A DNA stretch of 64,000 nucleotides. Origin: Arthrobacter sp. PGP41 (GTDB lineage Bacteria > Actinomycetota > Actinomycetes > Actinomycetales > Micrococcaceae). Both the position numbers and the translations under genes were made by a program. A model generated the notes under the pieces. It did no database searches. It saw only the letters and a program-made list of their open reading frames with translations, and was not told where the DNA came from. The stretch's first letter is position 1, and every line of letters begins with the position of its first letter. Where the stretch lies: assembly GCF_002953935.1 (NCBI RefSeq), contig NZ_CP026514.1:4092001-4156000 (forward strand), given 5' to 3'. Below, piece by piece: positions 1 through 7,865 of this stretch.

Positions 1-380
1 ACCAGCTTTTCGGCGTCTGCGAGCTGCCAGACCAGGCGGCCGTCCCAGTGCCCCGGCGGCTTGCCCTGCCCGAAGTCCAGGAACTCCTGGATTTGCCGCC
101 TGAGTCCGCGGTTGCCTTTGCTGCCGGGGCCGGCTTTGCCCAGGTAAAGGACAGCGGCAGTGTCCACCCATTCTGCGGCCAGGGCCGCTTCGGGGAGTGA
201 CGGGTCCCTTTTCTTGAAGACGCCGGCGGTGCTTTTCCTGAGGAAGCGGGGTTGGAACCCTTCCGGAGCCAGCACTGCGAAGAGCCCGGTTCCCTGGGGG
301 ATCCGCATGGCATCGAGCGCGCCGATTGGCCGGAAGCCGGCGAAGCCCTCCGCTTTCAGGCCCTTTTTGGTGAACTCCAT
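1..380 (-). CDS. Conserved protein with GIY-YIG-like segment (3' end outside window)
   Basis: The reading frame is open from an ATG at 378-380 down to the window edge, so about 126 residues of the N-terminus are present and the C-terminus is missing. The segment VLYLGKAGPGSKGNRGLR followed by a conserved GRLVWQLADA stretch resembles the beta-strand and glycine-rich part of GIY-YIG-type proteins of actinobacteria. A catalytic role cannot be judged because the rest of the domain lies outside the window. Third positions are GC-rich, which supports this strand over the overlapping plus-strand frames. It is divergent from the DUF222/HNH gene. Function unknown; the family assignment is tentative. 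Confidence 0.6.
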   Translation of the reverse strand, partial: MEFTKKGLKAEGFAGFRPIGALDAMRIPQGTGLFAVLAPEGFQPRFLRKSTAGVFKKRDPSLPEAALAAEWVDTAAVLYLGKAGPGSKGNRGLRRQIQEFLDFGQGKPPGHWDGRLVWQLADAEKL

Positions 381-497
381 ACCTTCATTCAACAGCACCG
401 CCTGTGCCTGTACGGCTTGCAGGCGAAGGTGCCTTGTTTATCCACATAGCGTTGAGGGGTGGGTGCCGTGCCGGGCCTGGGCTGGAAGGCTTAGGTT

Positions 498-2120
498 ATG
501 GAAGCGGTGGTGACGGGCCTGGAGGCGAAAGCAGGGCTGGATGCGGGTGGGGGGCTGGTGCCGGGTGGCCTTCCGGGGCCTTGTGTTGCCGACGTCCTGC
601 GCGCGTTGGCTGCCGTCCGTCCCGCCGTTGACGGCCTAGGCATGATCGACCAGCTCCGCGGGTTTGAGGACCTGAAGTCGTTGGCTGCCGCGAAGCAGGC
701 CGAAATCGCCGCGGCTTTCGACCTCACCCGGCGCCGGGAACAGGCAGCGGCCGGTGTCCCCGCCGCTGAACAGGGTGCCGGGGTAGGGGCGGAAATAGCG
801 TTGGCGCGGCGGGAGTCCCCGGCCCGCGGGGCCAGGCTCCTGGGCCTGGCCAAAGCCCTGGCCACCGAGATGCCCCGCACCCTGGCAGCTTTAAGGTCCG
901 GGCAGCTGAACGAATGGCGGGCCACCCTCATCGTGAAGGAAACCGCCTGCCTGTCCGCCGCAGACCGGTGCGCCGTGGACGAGGAACTCGCCGCCGACAC
1001 CGGCGCCCTGGCCGGCGCCGGGGACCGGACCATCACTACCGCCGTCCGCGCCGCCGCGTACCGGCGCGACCCGCACACGGTGGCTAAACGCGCGTCCCGC
1101 GCCGTCACGGAACGCTGTGTCAGCCTGCGGCCGGCGCCGGACACCATGACCTACCTGACCGCGCTCCTCCCGGTAACCCAGGGCATCGCCGCCTATGCGG
1201 CCCTGACCCGCCACGCGGACACAGTGAAGTCCGCCGGGGCGAAGTCCGCCGGGGATAACCGGTCCCGCGGCGCGATCATGGCCGATGCCCTCGTCCAACG
1301 CATCACCGGCACCCCGGGAGGGATCACCGGCATCGAAATCCAGCTCATCATGACCGACCGCACCCTCCTCCAAGGCGACAGCGAACCCGCCCGCCTCACC
1401 GGCTACGGCACCGTCCCCGCCCACTGGGCCCGGAAAGCAGTCCAAGGCGAATTAGGGTCACTTGTTACGGATTCAGCAGGAGCTGCAGGCTCAGCAAGGG
1501 CGGGCGCCGGAGCCGACCGCGACCCGGGCTCACCAAGGGCGGCGGGCACTGATACCGACCACGATGCCGGAGTCACGATCTGGCTGCGCCGGCTCTACAC
1601 GGCCCCCGGCACCGGGGACCTCCTGGCCATGGATTCCAAAGCCCGGCTCTTCCCGCCCGGGCTCCGCCGCTTCCTCCAGATCCGCGACGATACCTGTCGC
1701 ACCCCCTACTGCGACGCCCCGATCCGCCACCACGACCACATCCTCCCCAGGCACCAGTCCGGCCCCACCACCAGCACCAACGGCCAAGGCCTTTGCGAAG
1801 CCTGCAACCACACCAAAGAAACACCTGGCTGGACCGCCAAACCAGTAAGCAGACCAGGGCAGCGTCACTCAGTGGAACTCCAAACCCCCACCGGCCACAC
1901 GTACCACTCCACCTCGCCGCCGCTGCCGGGAACAGCACCGGCTAATACACCCCCTCCTGACACAGCACTGGCCGACACCGCATCAGTTGGCATGCAAGTA
2001 GGCGCGAGGCCGGCGTCCTGGCCGGCACTTGACGGGCTGCCGTGGCGCCATCGCCGAAAACACCGGCAACGGGCCAAAGCAGCCAAGCGCGCCCATCGTT
2101 GGCAATCCCTGACGGCGTGA
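498..2120 (+). CDS. DUF222 / HNH endonuclease domain protein (13E12-type)
   Basis: This 540-residue protein has the two-part build of the actinobacterial 13E12/DUF222 family: a long alpha-helical, alanine-rich N-terminal region (roughly 30-300) and a C-terminal HNH nuclease module at about 395-445. The HNH part shows a Cys pair (CRTPYC), the HHDHILPRH core and a second Cys pair in CEACNH, which would bind a structural zinc and place a metal-dependent nuclease site. The region around 320-370 is low-complexity and probably a linker. Members are multicopy in Micrococcaceae genomes and are often linked with mobile regions, but their role is not established. The start at 498 has a weak ribosome site; a slightly downstream start is possible. 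Confidence 0.88.
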   Translation: MEAVVTGLEAKAGLDAGGGLVPGGLPGPCVADVLRALAAVRPAVDGLGMIDQLRGFEDLKSLAAAKQAEIAAAFDLTRRREQAAAGVPAAEQGAGVGAEIALARRESPARGARLLGLAKALATEMPRTLAALRSGQLNEWRATLIVKETACLSAADRCAVDEELAADTGALAGAGDRTITTAVRAAAYRRDPHTVAKRASRAVTERCVSLRPAPDTMTYLTALLPVTQGIAAYAALTRHADTVKSAGAKSAGDNRSRGAIMADALVQRITGTPGGITGIEIQLIMTDRTLLQGDSEPARLTGYGTVPAHWARKAVQGELGSLVTDSAGAAGSARAGAGADRDPGSPRAAGTDTDHDAGVTIWLRRLYTAPGTGDLLAMDSKARLFPPGLRRFLQIRDDTCRTPYCDAPIRHHDHILPRHQSGPTTSTNGQGLCEACNHTKETPGWTAKPVSRPGQRHSVELQTPTGHTYHSTSPPLPGTAPANTPPPDTALADTASVGMQVGARPASWPALDGLPWRHRRKHRQRAKAAKRAHRWQSLTA

Positions 2121-2269
2121 GGAAGAGGCACCTGCGGGCCACGGAAGGTACATAGCGACGTTGCGTCTGCGCAAGGGAGAGAGAACTTCCCCTGCCCACC
2201 CTCCAGCGTGGAAGCGTAGAGTGGCCTAAGACGCCTGATTCTGGACGCCTTGCTGCTGAGGGAGAAATC

Positions 2270-2887
2270 GTGACGATTGATTGGGACGAGAAAAAGGCCC
2301 TGCTACAGGAACCGAACATTGCCAAGGTCACGCAGCTGTGCGATGAACTGATGGAGAAGAAGCCAGGGTCTGTCGTCCCCTATATCGACCCTGTGCATGA
2401 CGAGGATGAGTGCCGGATTGTCAGCCTGCAGGTCAGCCCCGGGAAGGGCACCGAGTCCGGCTTCGTCTCGCATTACAACGACGACGAGGCCGCCCGCCGC
2501 GCCACCCAGATCTACGAACTGGCCGAACTCGATCCCCGCTACGTGATGCCGTGGAACGCCTACCCCTGGGTCCGCGACCCGGACATGCCCTCCGCCCTGA
2601 ATGTGCAGGAGAAAACGGACGGTCTGCGCCCGTTCCGGCAGTTCTTGAAGATCAACTCACGGGTTTCGGCAATCATCGCCCACGGGACTGATGCCTCAAC
2701 CTTCCTCACCCTCTTCGAGAAGACCTACCACCAGTCCCTGAAAAACAGCGGCATCAAGATATACAAGGCCACCGCCCTGGGAGGGCGCGCCTTCGCCGTC
2801 TCGGAAGCGAAACAGGAAGAGCTCCTGGCCAAGAACGTGGACGTTTACAAGGACGCCATGCAACGCGCAGGGATCCAGCACCTCTAA
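2270..2887 (+). CDS. Uracil-DNA glycosylase-fold family protein
   Basis: The 205-residue product resembles the UDG-fold proteins often annotated as uracil-DNA glycosylase family in actinobacteria. Visible marks are VPYIDP near residue 36, a GFVSHYNDD segment at 64-72 corresponding to the GxxSxxNDD element, MPWNAYPW at 93-100 corresponding to WNxxPWY, and a late strand SAIIAHGTDA at 133-142. The HPSP-type leucine loop of classical UDGs is not evident, so catalytic activity is uncertain. ATG 2270 follows a GGGAG ribosome site. The next gene starts 13 bases after the stop, suggesting a two-gene transcript. Family membership is inferred from motifs only. Confidence 0.6.
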   Translation: MTIDWDEKKALLQEPNIAKVTQLCDELMEKKPGSVVPYIDPVHDEDECRIVSLQVSPGKGTESGFVSHYNDDEAARRATQIYELAELDPRYVMPWNAYPWVRDPDMPSALNVQEKTDGLRPFRQFLKINSRVSAIIAHGTDASTFLTLFEKTYHQSLKNSGIKIYKATALGGRAFAVSEAKQEELLAKNVDVYKDAMQRAGIQHL

Positions 2888-2900
2888 CGGCCTTCCCGCC

Positions 2901-3833
2901 GTGGACGTGATGGAGTGGCTGCTCGATTCCGATCCCGCCATCCGCTGGCAGGTCCTCCGCGACCTCACCGCTGCTTCGCCCCGGGAAGTCCTTAAGGAGC
3001 GGGAACGGGTAGCCAGCCAGGGCTGGGGTGCGCGGATGCTCGCGCTGCAGGGGGCCGACGGGCAATGGGACGGCGGCACGTACTGGCCCGCAATCGACAA
3101 CGACCCTGACGGCCAGCCCTGGACTGCAACCACCTACAGCCTGTTGCTCCTGCGCGACTTCGGCCTCAGGCCGGACAGCCAGGAAGCCCGCCAGGCGGTC
3201 ACCCTGGTCCGCGAGAACAGCCATTGGGAGGAAGGCAACCAGCCCTTTTTCGACGGCGAAGTTGAACCCTGCATCAACGGCATGGCCGTGGCGGTTGGGG
3301 CATACTTCGGAGAGAACGTGGACAAAGTGGTGGAACGGCTGGCCCGGGAGCAACTCGGTGACGGCGGCTGGAACTGCGAGGCCGAACGGGGCTCCACGCG
3401 TTCTTCATTCCACACCACCATCTGCGTCCTTGAAGGGCTCCTTGAGCATGAGCGTGCAACCGGCGGAACCTCCCTATCCCGGGAGGCGCGGCGCCGCGGA
3501 GAGGAATACCTGCTGGAACGTCGGCTGTTCAGGCGGAAATCCACTGGCGCAGTGATCAGTACCGGCTGGCTTCAGTTCTCCTACCCCACCCGGTGGTTCT
3601 TCGACGTGCTCCGCGGGCTGGACTACTTCCGCGCCACTGGCAACGGACCGGACGAGCGACTGGCAGAAGCAGTGGAAGTGGTCCGCTCCAAGCGGCAGCC
3701 GGACGGCACCTGGCTCCTGGAAAACACCCACGCCGGCAAGATCCACTTCCCGCTGGAAGCAGGCGACGGACACCCAAGCCGCTGGAACACCCTGCGGGCA
3801 CTGCGGGTCCTCAGGTGGTGCGACGGCTCGTAG
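2901..3833 (+). CDS. Squalene cyclase/prenyltransferase-repeat protein (terpenoid cyclase fold)
   Basis: A 310-residue soluble protein built from alpha-alpha barrel repeats. QW-like motifs recur: GADGQWDGG at 51-59, GDGGWNCE at 153-160 and PDGTWLLE near 267. These are typical of the squalene-hopene cyclase and prenyltransferase superfamily, but the protein is half the length of a true cyclase and shows no DxDD acid motif, so it is unlikely to cyclise squalene. The conserved TTYSLLLLRDFGL stretch matches a group of actinobacterial proteins of unknown role. GTG 2901, GTG 2907 and ATG 2910 are all possible starts and none has a good ribosome site, consistent with coupling to the upstream UDG-like gene. 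Confidence 0.75.
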   Translation: MDVMEWLLDSDPAIRWQVLRDLTAASPREVLKERERVASQGWGARMLALQGADGQWDGGTYWPAIDNDPDGQPWTATTYSLLLLRDFGLRPDSQEARQAVTLVRENSHWEEGNQPFFDGEVEPCINGMAVAVGAYFGENVDKVVERLAREQLGDGGWNCEAERGSTRSSFHTTICVLEGLLEHERATGGTSLSREARRRGEEYLLERRLFRRKSTGAVISTGWLQFSYPTRWFFDVLRGLDYFRATGNGPDERLAEAVEVVRSKRQPDGTWLLENTHAGKIHFPLEAGDGHPSRWNTLRALRVLRWCDGS

Positions 3834-3854
3834 CGGCACCGCGCACAATCCCAT

Positions 3855-5105
3855 TTAGCCTTCCAACAGCCTTCTCCGGTGCTTCAACTCCTTGACCCAT
3901 GCCCTGGTGACGAGGTCCGGGAACGGCGAGCCGCCGTCGTCGTTATTCTTCTGTCCGGCCCCGTCCAGGCCGCGGAAAGCCGTCCCGGATTCCAGGTCCG
4001 CCAAAAGCGGTCCCGACGCCTTTAAGGCCATCTCCAGCACCTGCGCAGCCGCCCGCCCGGTAAGTCCGAGCTCCGTCGCCCAGCCCAGGAAGTGGCGGCG
4101 GGAAATCCCGGTCCTTTTGCCACTTATGGCCAGCGCCAGAGTCTTATCGCCGTACACCACTGTGGAGGGGATGTCGTAGACCGGCGCAATGGTCCACTCG
4201 CCCGAAGGCTGCTGGACCATAGAGACGTTTTTGGCATGGAGGTCACCGTTGCCGCTCAGCCACGCAAACGCGCACTGGATGGCGAGGTTCCGCAGGGCGG
4301 GGAGCGGTGCCGAGCAATATTCCGCGAGCGCGTGGAAGACCTGCGAGTAGCTGACGTTGTACTTGTCCGCGGGGTAGAGCTTCAGCACCTGCGCGCCGTC
4401 TTCGACAGCCAGTCGCCGCACCTTATTTGATCCGCCGCCGGGCACGGGAACGCGGTCGAAACGCTCCACAAGCAGCCCCGGTCGGCCCGCAATATCACGC
4501 ATCAGCCGGACGCGGCCCAGGGGAATCCTCAGCTTGGCCGCGTAACGAAACATCACCAACTCGTTCTCCACCACATGCGGGAACTCCGGGGCATTGAGTT
4601 TGAGGATGAACTGGCGCCCGGCCCCGGCCACCGGCACCGAGATCATTCCCGCGGACAGCTTGTCCTGCACGCCCGCCAGCGCCACCGGATCGATCAGGTC
4701 GGGGTCTCCCAGCAGCTGGTCGAAATCCACGGGTTGCTTTGGATCAAGCCGGACCGCGTGGTCATCCGGATCCAGCTGCTCCCCGTGGCCCACGATTTGC
4801 ACGTCACCCACAGGGTTGGCACCGGCCGCGATAAGCAGGGAGAGATCGTCATCGGCGCTGGTCTTGATGGACCGCCGCAGCGCGTTAAGGCGCCGGCCCT
4901 CAGGCAGTAGCCCGGTGAAGTAGGGCGGGGCGGCACCTGCGGCGGACAGCAGCGGTTCGCTGCTGAGCGGCAGGGAAGTAGCGACGGCGGGTCCCCCGGT
5001 TTGGAGGTAGGCGGGCAGGTAGCTGAACTTGGTGCCGCCGTCGTGCCGTTCGAGGCGCGCGGCCAGCACGCCCGCCTTGTAGATGTCAGCGATGCGGTGC
5101 CTCAC
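3855..5105 (-). CDS. hipA: HipA-family serine/threonine kinase toxin
   Basis: The 416-residue protein carries the HipA N-terminal lobe (PPYFTGLLPEGRRL at 60-73 and the ANPVGDVQIV strand) and the kinase-like C lobe. GVQDKLSAG at 145-153, the ATP-binding lysine strand FILKLN around 169, the catalytic loop GNGDLHAKN at 285-293 (Asp288) and the metal-binding Asp311 in PVYDIPST are all intact, so it looks catalytically competent. HipA kinases inhibit translation by phosphorylating glutamyl-tRNA synthetase or related targets and are silenced by HipB. The GTG start overlaps the hipB stop by four bases (GTGA), so the two are translationally coupled. No frameshift is seen. Confidence 0.93.
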   Translation of the reverse strand: MRHRIADIYKAGVLAARLERHDGGTKFSYLPAYLQTGGPAVATSLPLSSEPLLSAAGAAPPYFTGLLPEGRRLNALRRSIKTSADDDLSLLIAAGANPVGDVQIVGHGEQLDPDDHAVRLDPKQPVDFDQLLGDPDLIDPVALAGVQDKLSAGMISVPVAGAGRQFILKLNAPEFPHVVENELVMFRYAAKLRIPLGRVRLMRDIAGRPGLLVERFDRVPVPGGGSNKVRRLAVEDGAQVLKLYPADKYNVSYSQVFHALAEYCSAPLPALRNLAIQCAFAWLSGNGDLHAKNVSMVQQPSGEWTIAPVYDIPSTVVYGDKTLALAISGKRTGISRRHFLGWATELGLTGRAAAQVLEMALKASGPLLADLESGTAFRGLDGAGQKNNDDGGSPFPDLVTRAWVKELKHRRRLLEG

Positions 5106-5332
5106 TCTTCGGCGCCGTTCCCGAGGGGCGGCATGGAGAGCGCGCGTGCAGCATGGGTGGTGCGCGTGGCGGTCTGCAGCTCCAGCCCAAGCGTTTCGAG
5201 GATCGCTAGAAGGGAATCCAGCTGGACGCTTGGCTTGCCCTGCTCCACGAAGCGCACGAAACGCTCGGAGACGCCTGCCATGTCGGCGAGGTCCTGCTGC
5301 GTCAGGCGGAGGAACGTGCGGCGAGCGCGCAC
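5102..5332 (-). CDS. hipB: HipB-like XRE-family antitoxin/repressor
   Basis: A small Xre helix-turn-helix protein (LTQQDLADMAGVSERFVRFVEQG is its HTH core) directly upstream of, and overlapping, hipA; by family it should bind HipA and repress the operon. The 76-residue version begins at a GTG (5332) that has no Shine-Dalgarno and cuts into helix 1 of the domain. Upstream in the same frame an AGGAGG at 5373-5378 sits seven bases before an ACG codon at 5363-5365. Starting there adds TPSFSEQLAAE, completing the normal HipB N-terminus. No ATG, GTG or TTG lies between that point and the in-frame stop at 5378-5380. The true start is therefore uncertain and may be non-canonical. Confidence 0.88.
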   Translation of the reverse strand: MRARRTFLRLTQQDLADMAGVSERFVRFVEQGKPSVQLDSLLAILETLGLELQTATRTTHAARALSMPPLGNGAEE

Positions 5333-5380
5333 CTCGGCTGCGAGTTGTTCGGAAAAGGAAGGCGTGGCTATCCCTCCTCA

Positions 5381-5411
5381 GGTACGAACGTGCCGATTGG
5401 CCATAGCCAAT
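5381..5411 (-). promoter_or_regulatory. Candidate hipBA operator (two adjacent palindromes)
   Basis: A perfect inverted repeat, ATTGGC-CATA-GCCAAT, lies at 5396-5411. An imperfect palindrome, GGTACGAACGTGCC, lies at 5381-5394. Both are just upstream of the hipB ribosome site. HipB dimers bind paired inverted repeats in their own promoter in E. coli (different sequence, same arrangement), so these are likely autoregulatory sites. Confidence 0.55.
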
Positions 5412-5491
5412 AGCCTACTCCGACCAGAAGGGACGCGTAGAAGGCATTTTCGGTACGATCATGCCGGACATCGACCACCAAGGTGGACACG

Positions 5492-5905
5492 CTAGAAGAG
5501 CGGTGCGGTGTTCTTCTCCACAAGGGCGGGGTTCCCCAGGGATTCACGCTTCTTCTTGAGGAAACCGGCCCGCTGGTACCGCTGCGCCATGATGAACCCG
5601 GCGGGCGTGCCCTGCTCGTAGGATTCAACGAAGACGGCCTCCTGCCGCCCTTCCGACGTTGTCATGAAACCGTCCCAGGCAAGGGCGACGCGATCTGGCA
5701 GCGGTTCCTGCAAAACCGACTGGCGGGCGGCCGCAACGCCTGCCTCAAGCTTGCCGTCCACAAGATAACGCTGCAGGCTCCGCTGTCCACCATGCTCCCG
5801 GATGACAAACGGGACCAGGTCCGTGCCGGACGAGACCACCGAGTCGATGGCGTGGTCCAGGGCCATAAATGCAAGGTTGACGAGTTCCTCCGAGTATTCA
5901 TCCAT
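5492..5905 (-). CDS. Conserved hypothetical protein (137 aa)
   Basis: A soluble 137-residue protein without signal peptide, membrane segment or recognisable domain. The central part (SGTDLVPFVIREHGGQRSLQRYL, then LAWDGFMTTSEGRQEAVFVESYEQG) has an alternating strand pattern suggesting a compact alpha/beta fold, and the C-terminus is basic (QRAGFLKKKRES). It reads in the same direction as hipBA and lies upstream of it, but the 126-base gap with its own operator argues for separate transcription. It is divergent from the NERD-like membrane protein gene. The GC-rich third positions support a real gene; no function can be assigned. Confidence 0.72.
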   Translation of the reverse strand: MDEYSEELVNLAFMALDHAIDSVVSSGTDLVPFVIREHGGQRSLQRYLVDGKLEAGVAAARQSVLQEPLPDRVALAWDGFMTTSEGRQEAVFVESYEQGTPAGFIMAQRYQRAGFLKKKRESLGNPALVEKNTAPLF

Positions 5906-5994
5906 AGCAGGAGGCTAACCGGGCGCGCAGAAGAAAAGAACAGGCGGATGATAAAAAGTAGGTAGATAATCAACAACTACCAGGTGGATGGCTC

Positions 5995-7026
5995 GTGGAA
6001 AACGTGGAAAACGAACTTGACCGCCGACGCATCAAAATCACGCAGTGGAAGTGGCTAAGCACCGACTTCAGCGGATATGACGGCATGCCAAACCGCTCAG
6101 TTGTGGCGAATGCCGTGGTAAAAGAATCGCGAATGTCCGGCAGGGCAAAGGCTTTCATTGCGGCATTTGTGGCATTTGTCTTCCTGCTGCCGACCCTTCT
6201 CACCAACTTAACTGGGGATAATGATCTTCCCCTGAGCATGTTGCGCTGCTTTGTAATGCTGCTGGCGGCGCTGATGGCCTTAAGCGGGAGTACGTTGTAC
6301 GTCATTCTCGGAGCGGCGGTATCAGGGCTGTTTGCTTTTGGCTCGCTGAGAGCGTTTGCCGAAGGCGCCAGCCTTGAGGGCATGATCGGATTTTTTACCC
6401 TCGCTGCCGCATTTGCCGTGGCTTGGTACAGTGCGCCGCTCTTTAGAAGGAATAAAGTTTCGGTATCCGGCAACCAGTACGTGTACGGGGACCAGCCGAG
6501 AGAGTGGGGCCGGGGTTCCAGCGATTCCACGCGCAGCAGCATCTGGGTGATGGGCCTGCTTCTCAACAAGCTCGTCAAAATTCCCGGTATTTATGTATTC
6601 CACGGGCTAAAGTCACCCGGAGCCAAGCGAATTGACGTTGAGCATGCGGTATCCCACGGAAATGCCGTGTATTTGATCGATTCATGGTTCGACTGGCCCG
6701 ACAACTACAGCTGGCACCTGAACAGGAAGGGTAAGGCGATCACTTCCAAAGGCGATGACGGCCACCGGCATACACAGATTGCTGACGCTGCAGATCGTTA
6801 CCGCGCAGCCTTGGGCCCGGACGTGAACGTTGTCCCCATCATGACGATCGTGGCTGGAACCGCCACCATCGGACCCGAAAGATGGTCGCCTCGTGGCGTT
6901 GGGCTTTTCACGGCTGAAGAGCTGTTGGGGTTCATCGGAGATGGCGCAGCGGAGAGCCTCCCCGCATGGCGTGACCGCCCCGAGGTTCGCAAACTACTCG
7001 CCTCCACGGTCGTAAGCTACGCCTGA
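5995..7026 (+). CDS. Membrane protein with C-terminal NERD-like domain
   Basis: The 343-residue protein has an N-terminal cytoplasmic part, four hydrophobic segments (about 52-70, 80-98, 101-117 and 129-148), and a soluble C-terminal half. From about 196 the pattern IPGIYVFHGLKSPGAKRIDVEHAVSHG followed by AVYLIDSWFDW matches the nuclease-related NERD domain (restriction-endonuclease fold). Asp214 and Asp229 are present, but the usual E/D-x-K is D-S-W, so the catalytic lysine seems missing and nuclease activity is doubtful. The gene is visibly richer in A+T than its neighbours, a possible sign of recent transfer. GTG 5995 is preceded by AGGTGG; a later Met at residue 31 is an alternative start. 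Confidence 0.75.
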   Translation: MENVENELDRRRIKITQWKWLSTDFSGYDGMPNRSVVANAVVKESRMSGRAKAFIAAFVAFVFLLPTLLTNLTGDNDLPLSMLRCFVMLLAALMALSGSTLYVILGAAVSGLFAFGSLRAFAEGASLEGMIGFFTLAAAFAVAWYSAPLFRRNKVSVSGNQYVYGDQPREWGRGSSDSTRSSIWVMGLLLNKLVKIPGIYVFHGLKSPGAKRIDVEHAVSHGNAVYLIDSWFDWPDNYSWHLNRKGKAITSKGDDGHRHTQIADAADRYRAALGPDVNVVPIMTIVAGTATIGPERWSPRGVGLFTAEELLGFIGDGAAESLPAWRDRPEVRKLLASTVVSYA

Positions 7027-7134
7027 GGGAGCCACCCTTCTCCCGGACGGCGCACATCTCTGCCGCATCCCGCGCACCGGGCGTGCTTGATGCTTCACAT
7101 TGACACGCGCTGTGACCCCTGCCATATTTAACAC

Positions 7135-7836
7135 GTGAACCTGTCAGACAGCCGGACAGCAGGACAGCCTGCACCCCTCGCGCGGCTCAGCGCTGCGGAA
7201 GCGGTGTTCAACGCGATCCGGCAGGACATCGAGTCCGGCCTGGTCCCGGTGGGCAGCAAGCTCAGTTCCGAGGCCAGCCTCTCGCAGCAGTACGGGGTAA
7301 GCCGTTCGGTCATCCGTGAAGCCCTGCGCTCCTGCACCGCGCTGGGCCTGACGGTCACCAAGACGGGCAAGGGGACATTCGTCGTCGCGGACAAGGTGGC
7401 TAACGACCTCACGCTCGGCCAGTACTCCGCCCGCGACCTGACCGAAGCCAGGCCGCATATCGAAGTCCCTGCCGCCGGACTGGCAGCCGAACGGCGCACC
7501 GAGGAGGAACTGGAAACGCTCCGGCACCTGGTGGATGCCATGGCCACCGAGACTGATCCGGAATCCTGGGTTGCCCTGGACTCCACCTTCCATGCAGCCA
7601 TCGCCGGCGCCAGCGGAAACAAGGTGTTCGCGAGCGTGGTGGCGGACATCCGGGGAGCCCTGGCCCACCAGTCCGAAACCCTGAACATGGTTGCGGACAG
7701 GCAGCACGCCTCGGACATGGAACACCAGCAGATCCTCGCCGCCATAGAGGCCGGCTCCCCGGAAGCGGCGCGCAAAGCCATGGCCCACCACCTCCACGCC
7801 GTAGGCAAGGCCCTCGACTCCATCCTCAACAACTAG
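7135..7836 (+). CDS. GntR-family (FadR subfamily) transcriptional regulator
   Basis: The 233-residue protein has an N-terminal winged HTH (about 20-85, including the SRSVIREALR recognition element and the TKTGKGTFV wing) and a C-terminal FCD ligand domain (about 100-225) with the His residues expected for metal/acid ligand binding (DSTFHAAIAG, MEHQQI, AMAHHLHAV). It heads an operon with asparaginase, aspartase and an amino-acid permease, each within 30 bases of the next, so it most likely senses an intermediate such as aspartate, fumarate or another dicarboxylate and controls this operon. The ligand is inferred from context. The start is GTG. Confidence 0.92.
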   Translation: MNLSDSRTAGQPAPLARLSAAEAVFNAIRQDIESGLVPVGSKLSSEASLSQQYGVSRSVIREALRSCTALGLTVTKTGKGTFVVADKVANDLTLGQYSARDLTEARPHIEVPAAGLAAERRTEEELETLRHLVDAMATETDPESWVALDSTFHAAIAGASGNKVFASVVADIRGALAHQSETLNMVADRQHASDMEHQQILAAIEAGSPEAARKAMAHHLHAVGKALDSILNN

Positions 7837-7865
7837 CCACAGCCAAGTACCCCACAAAGGAATCC

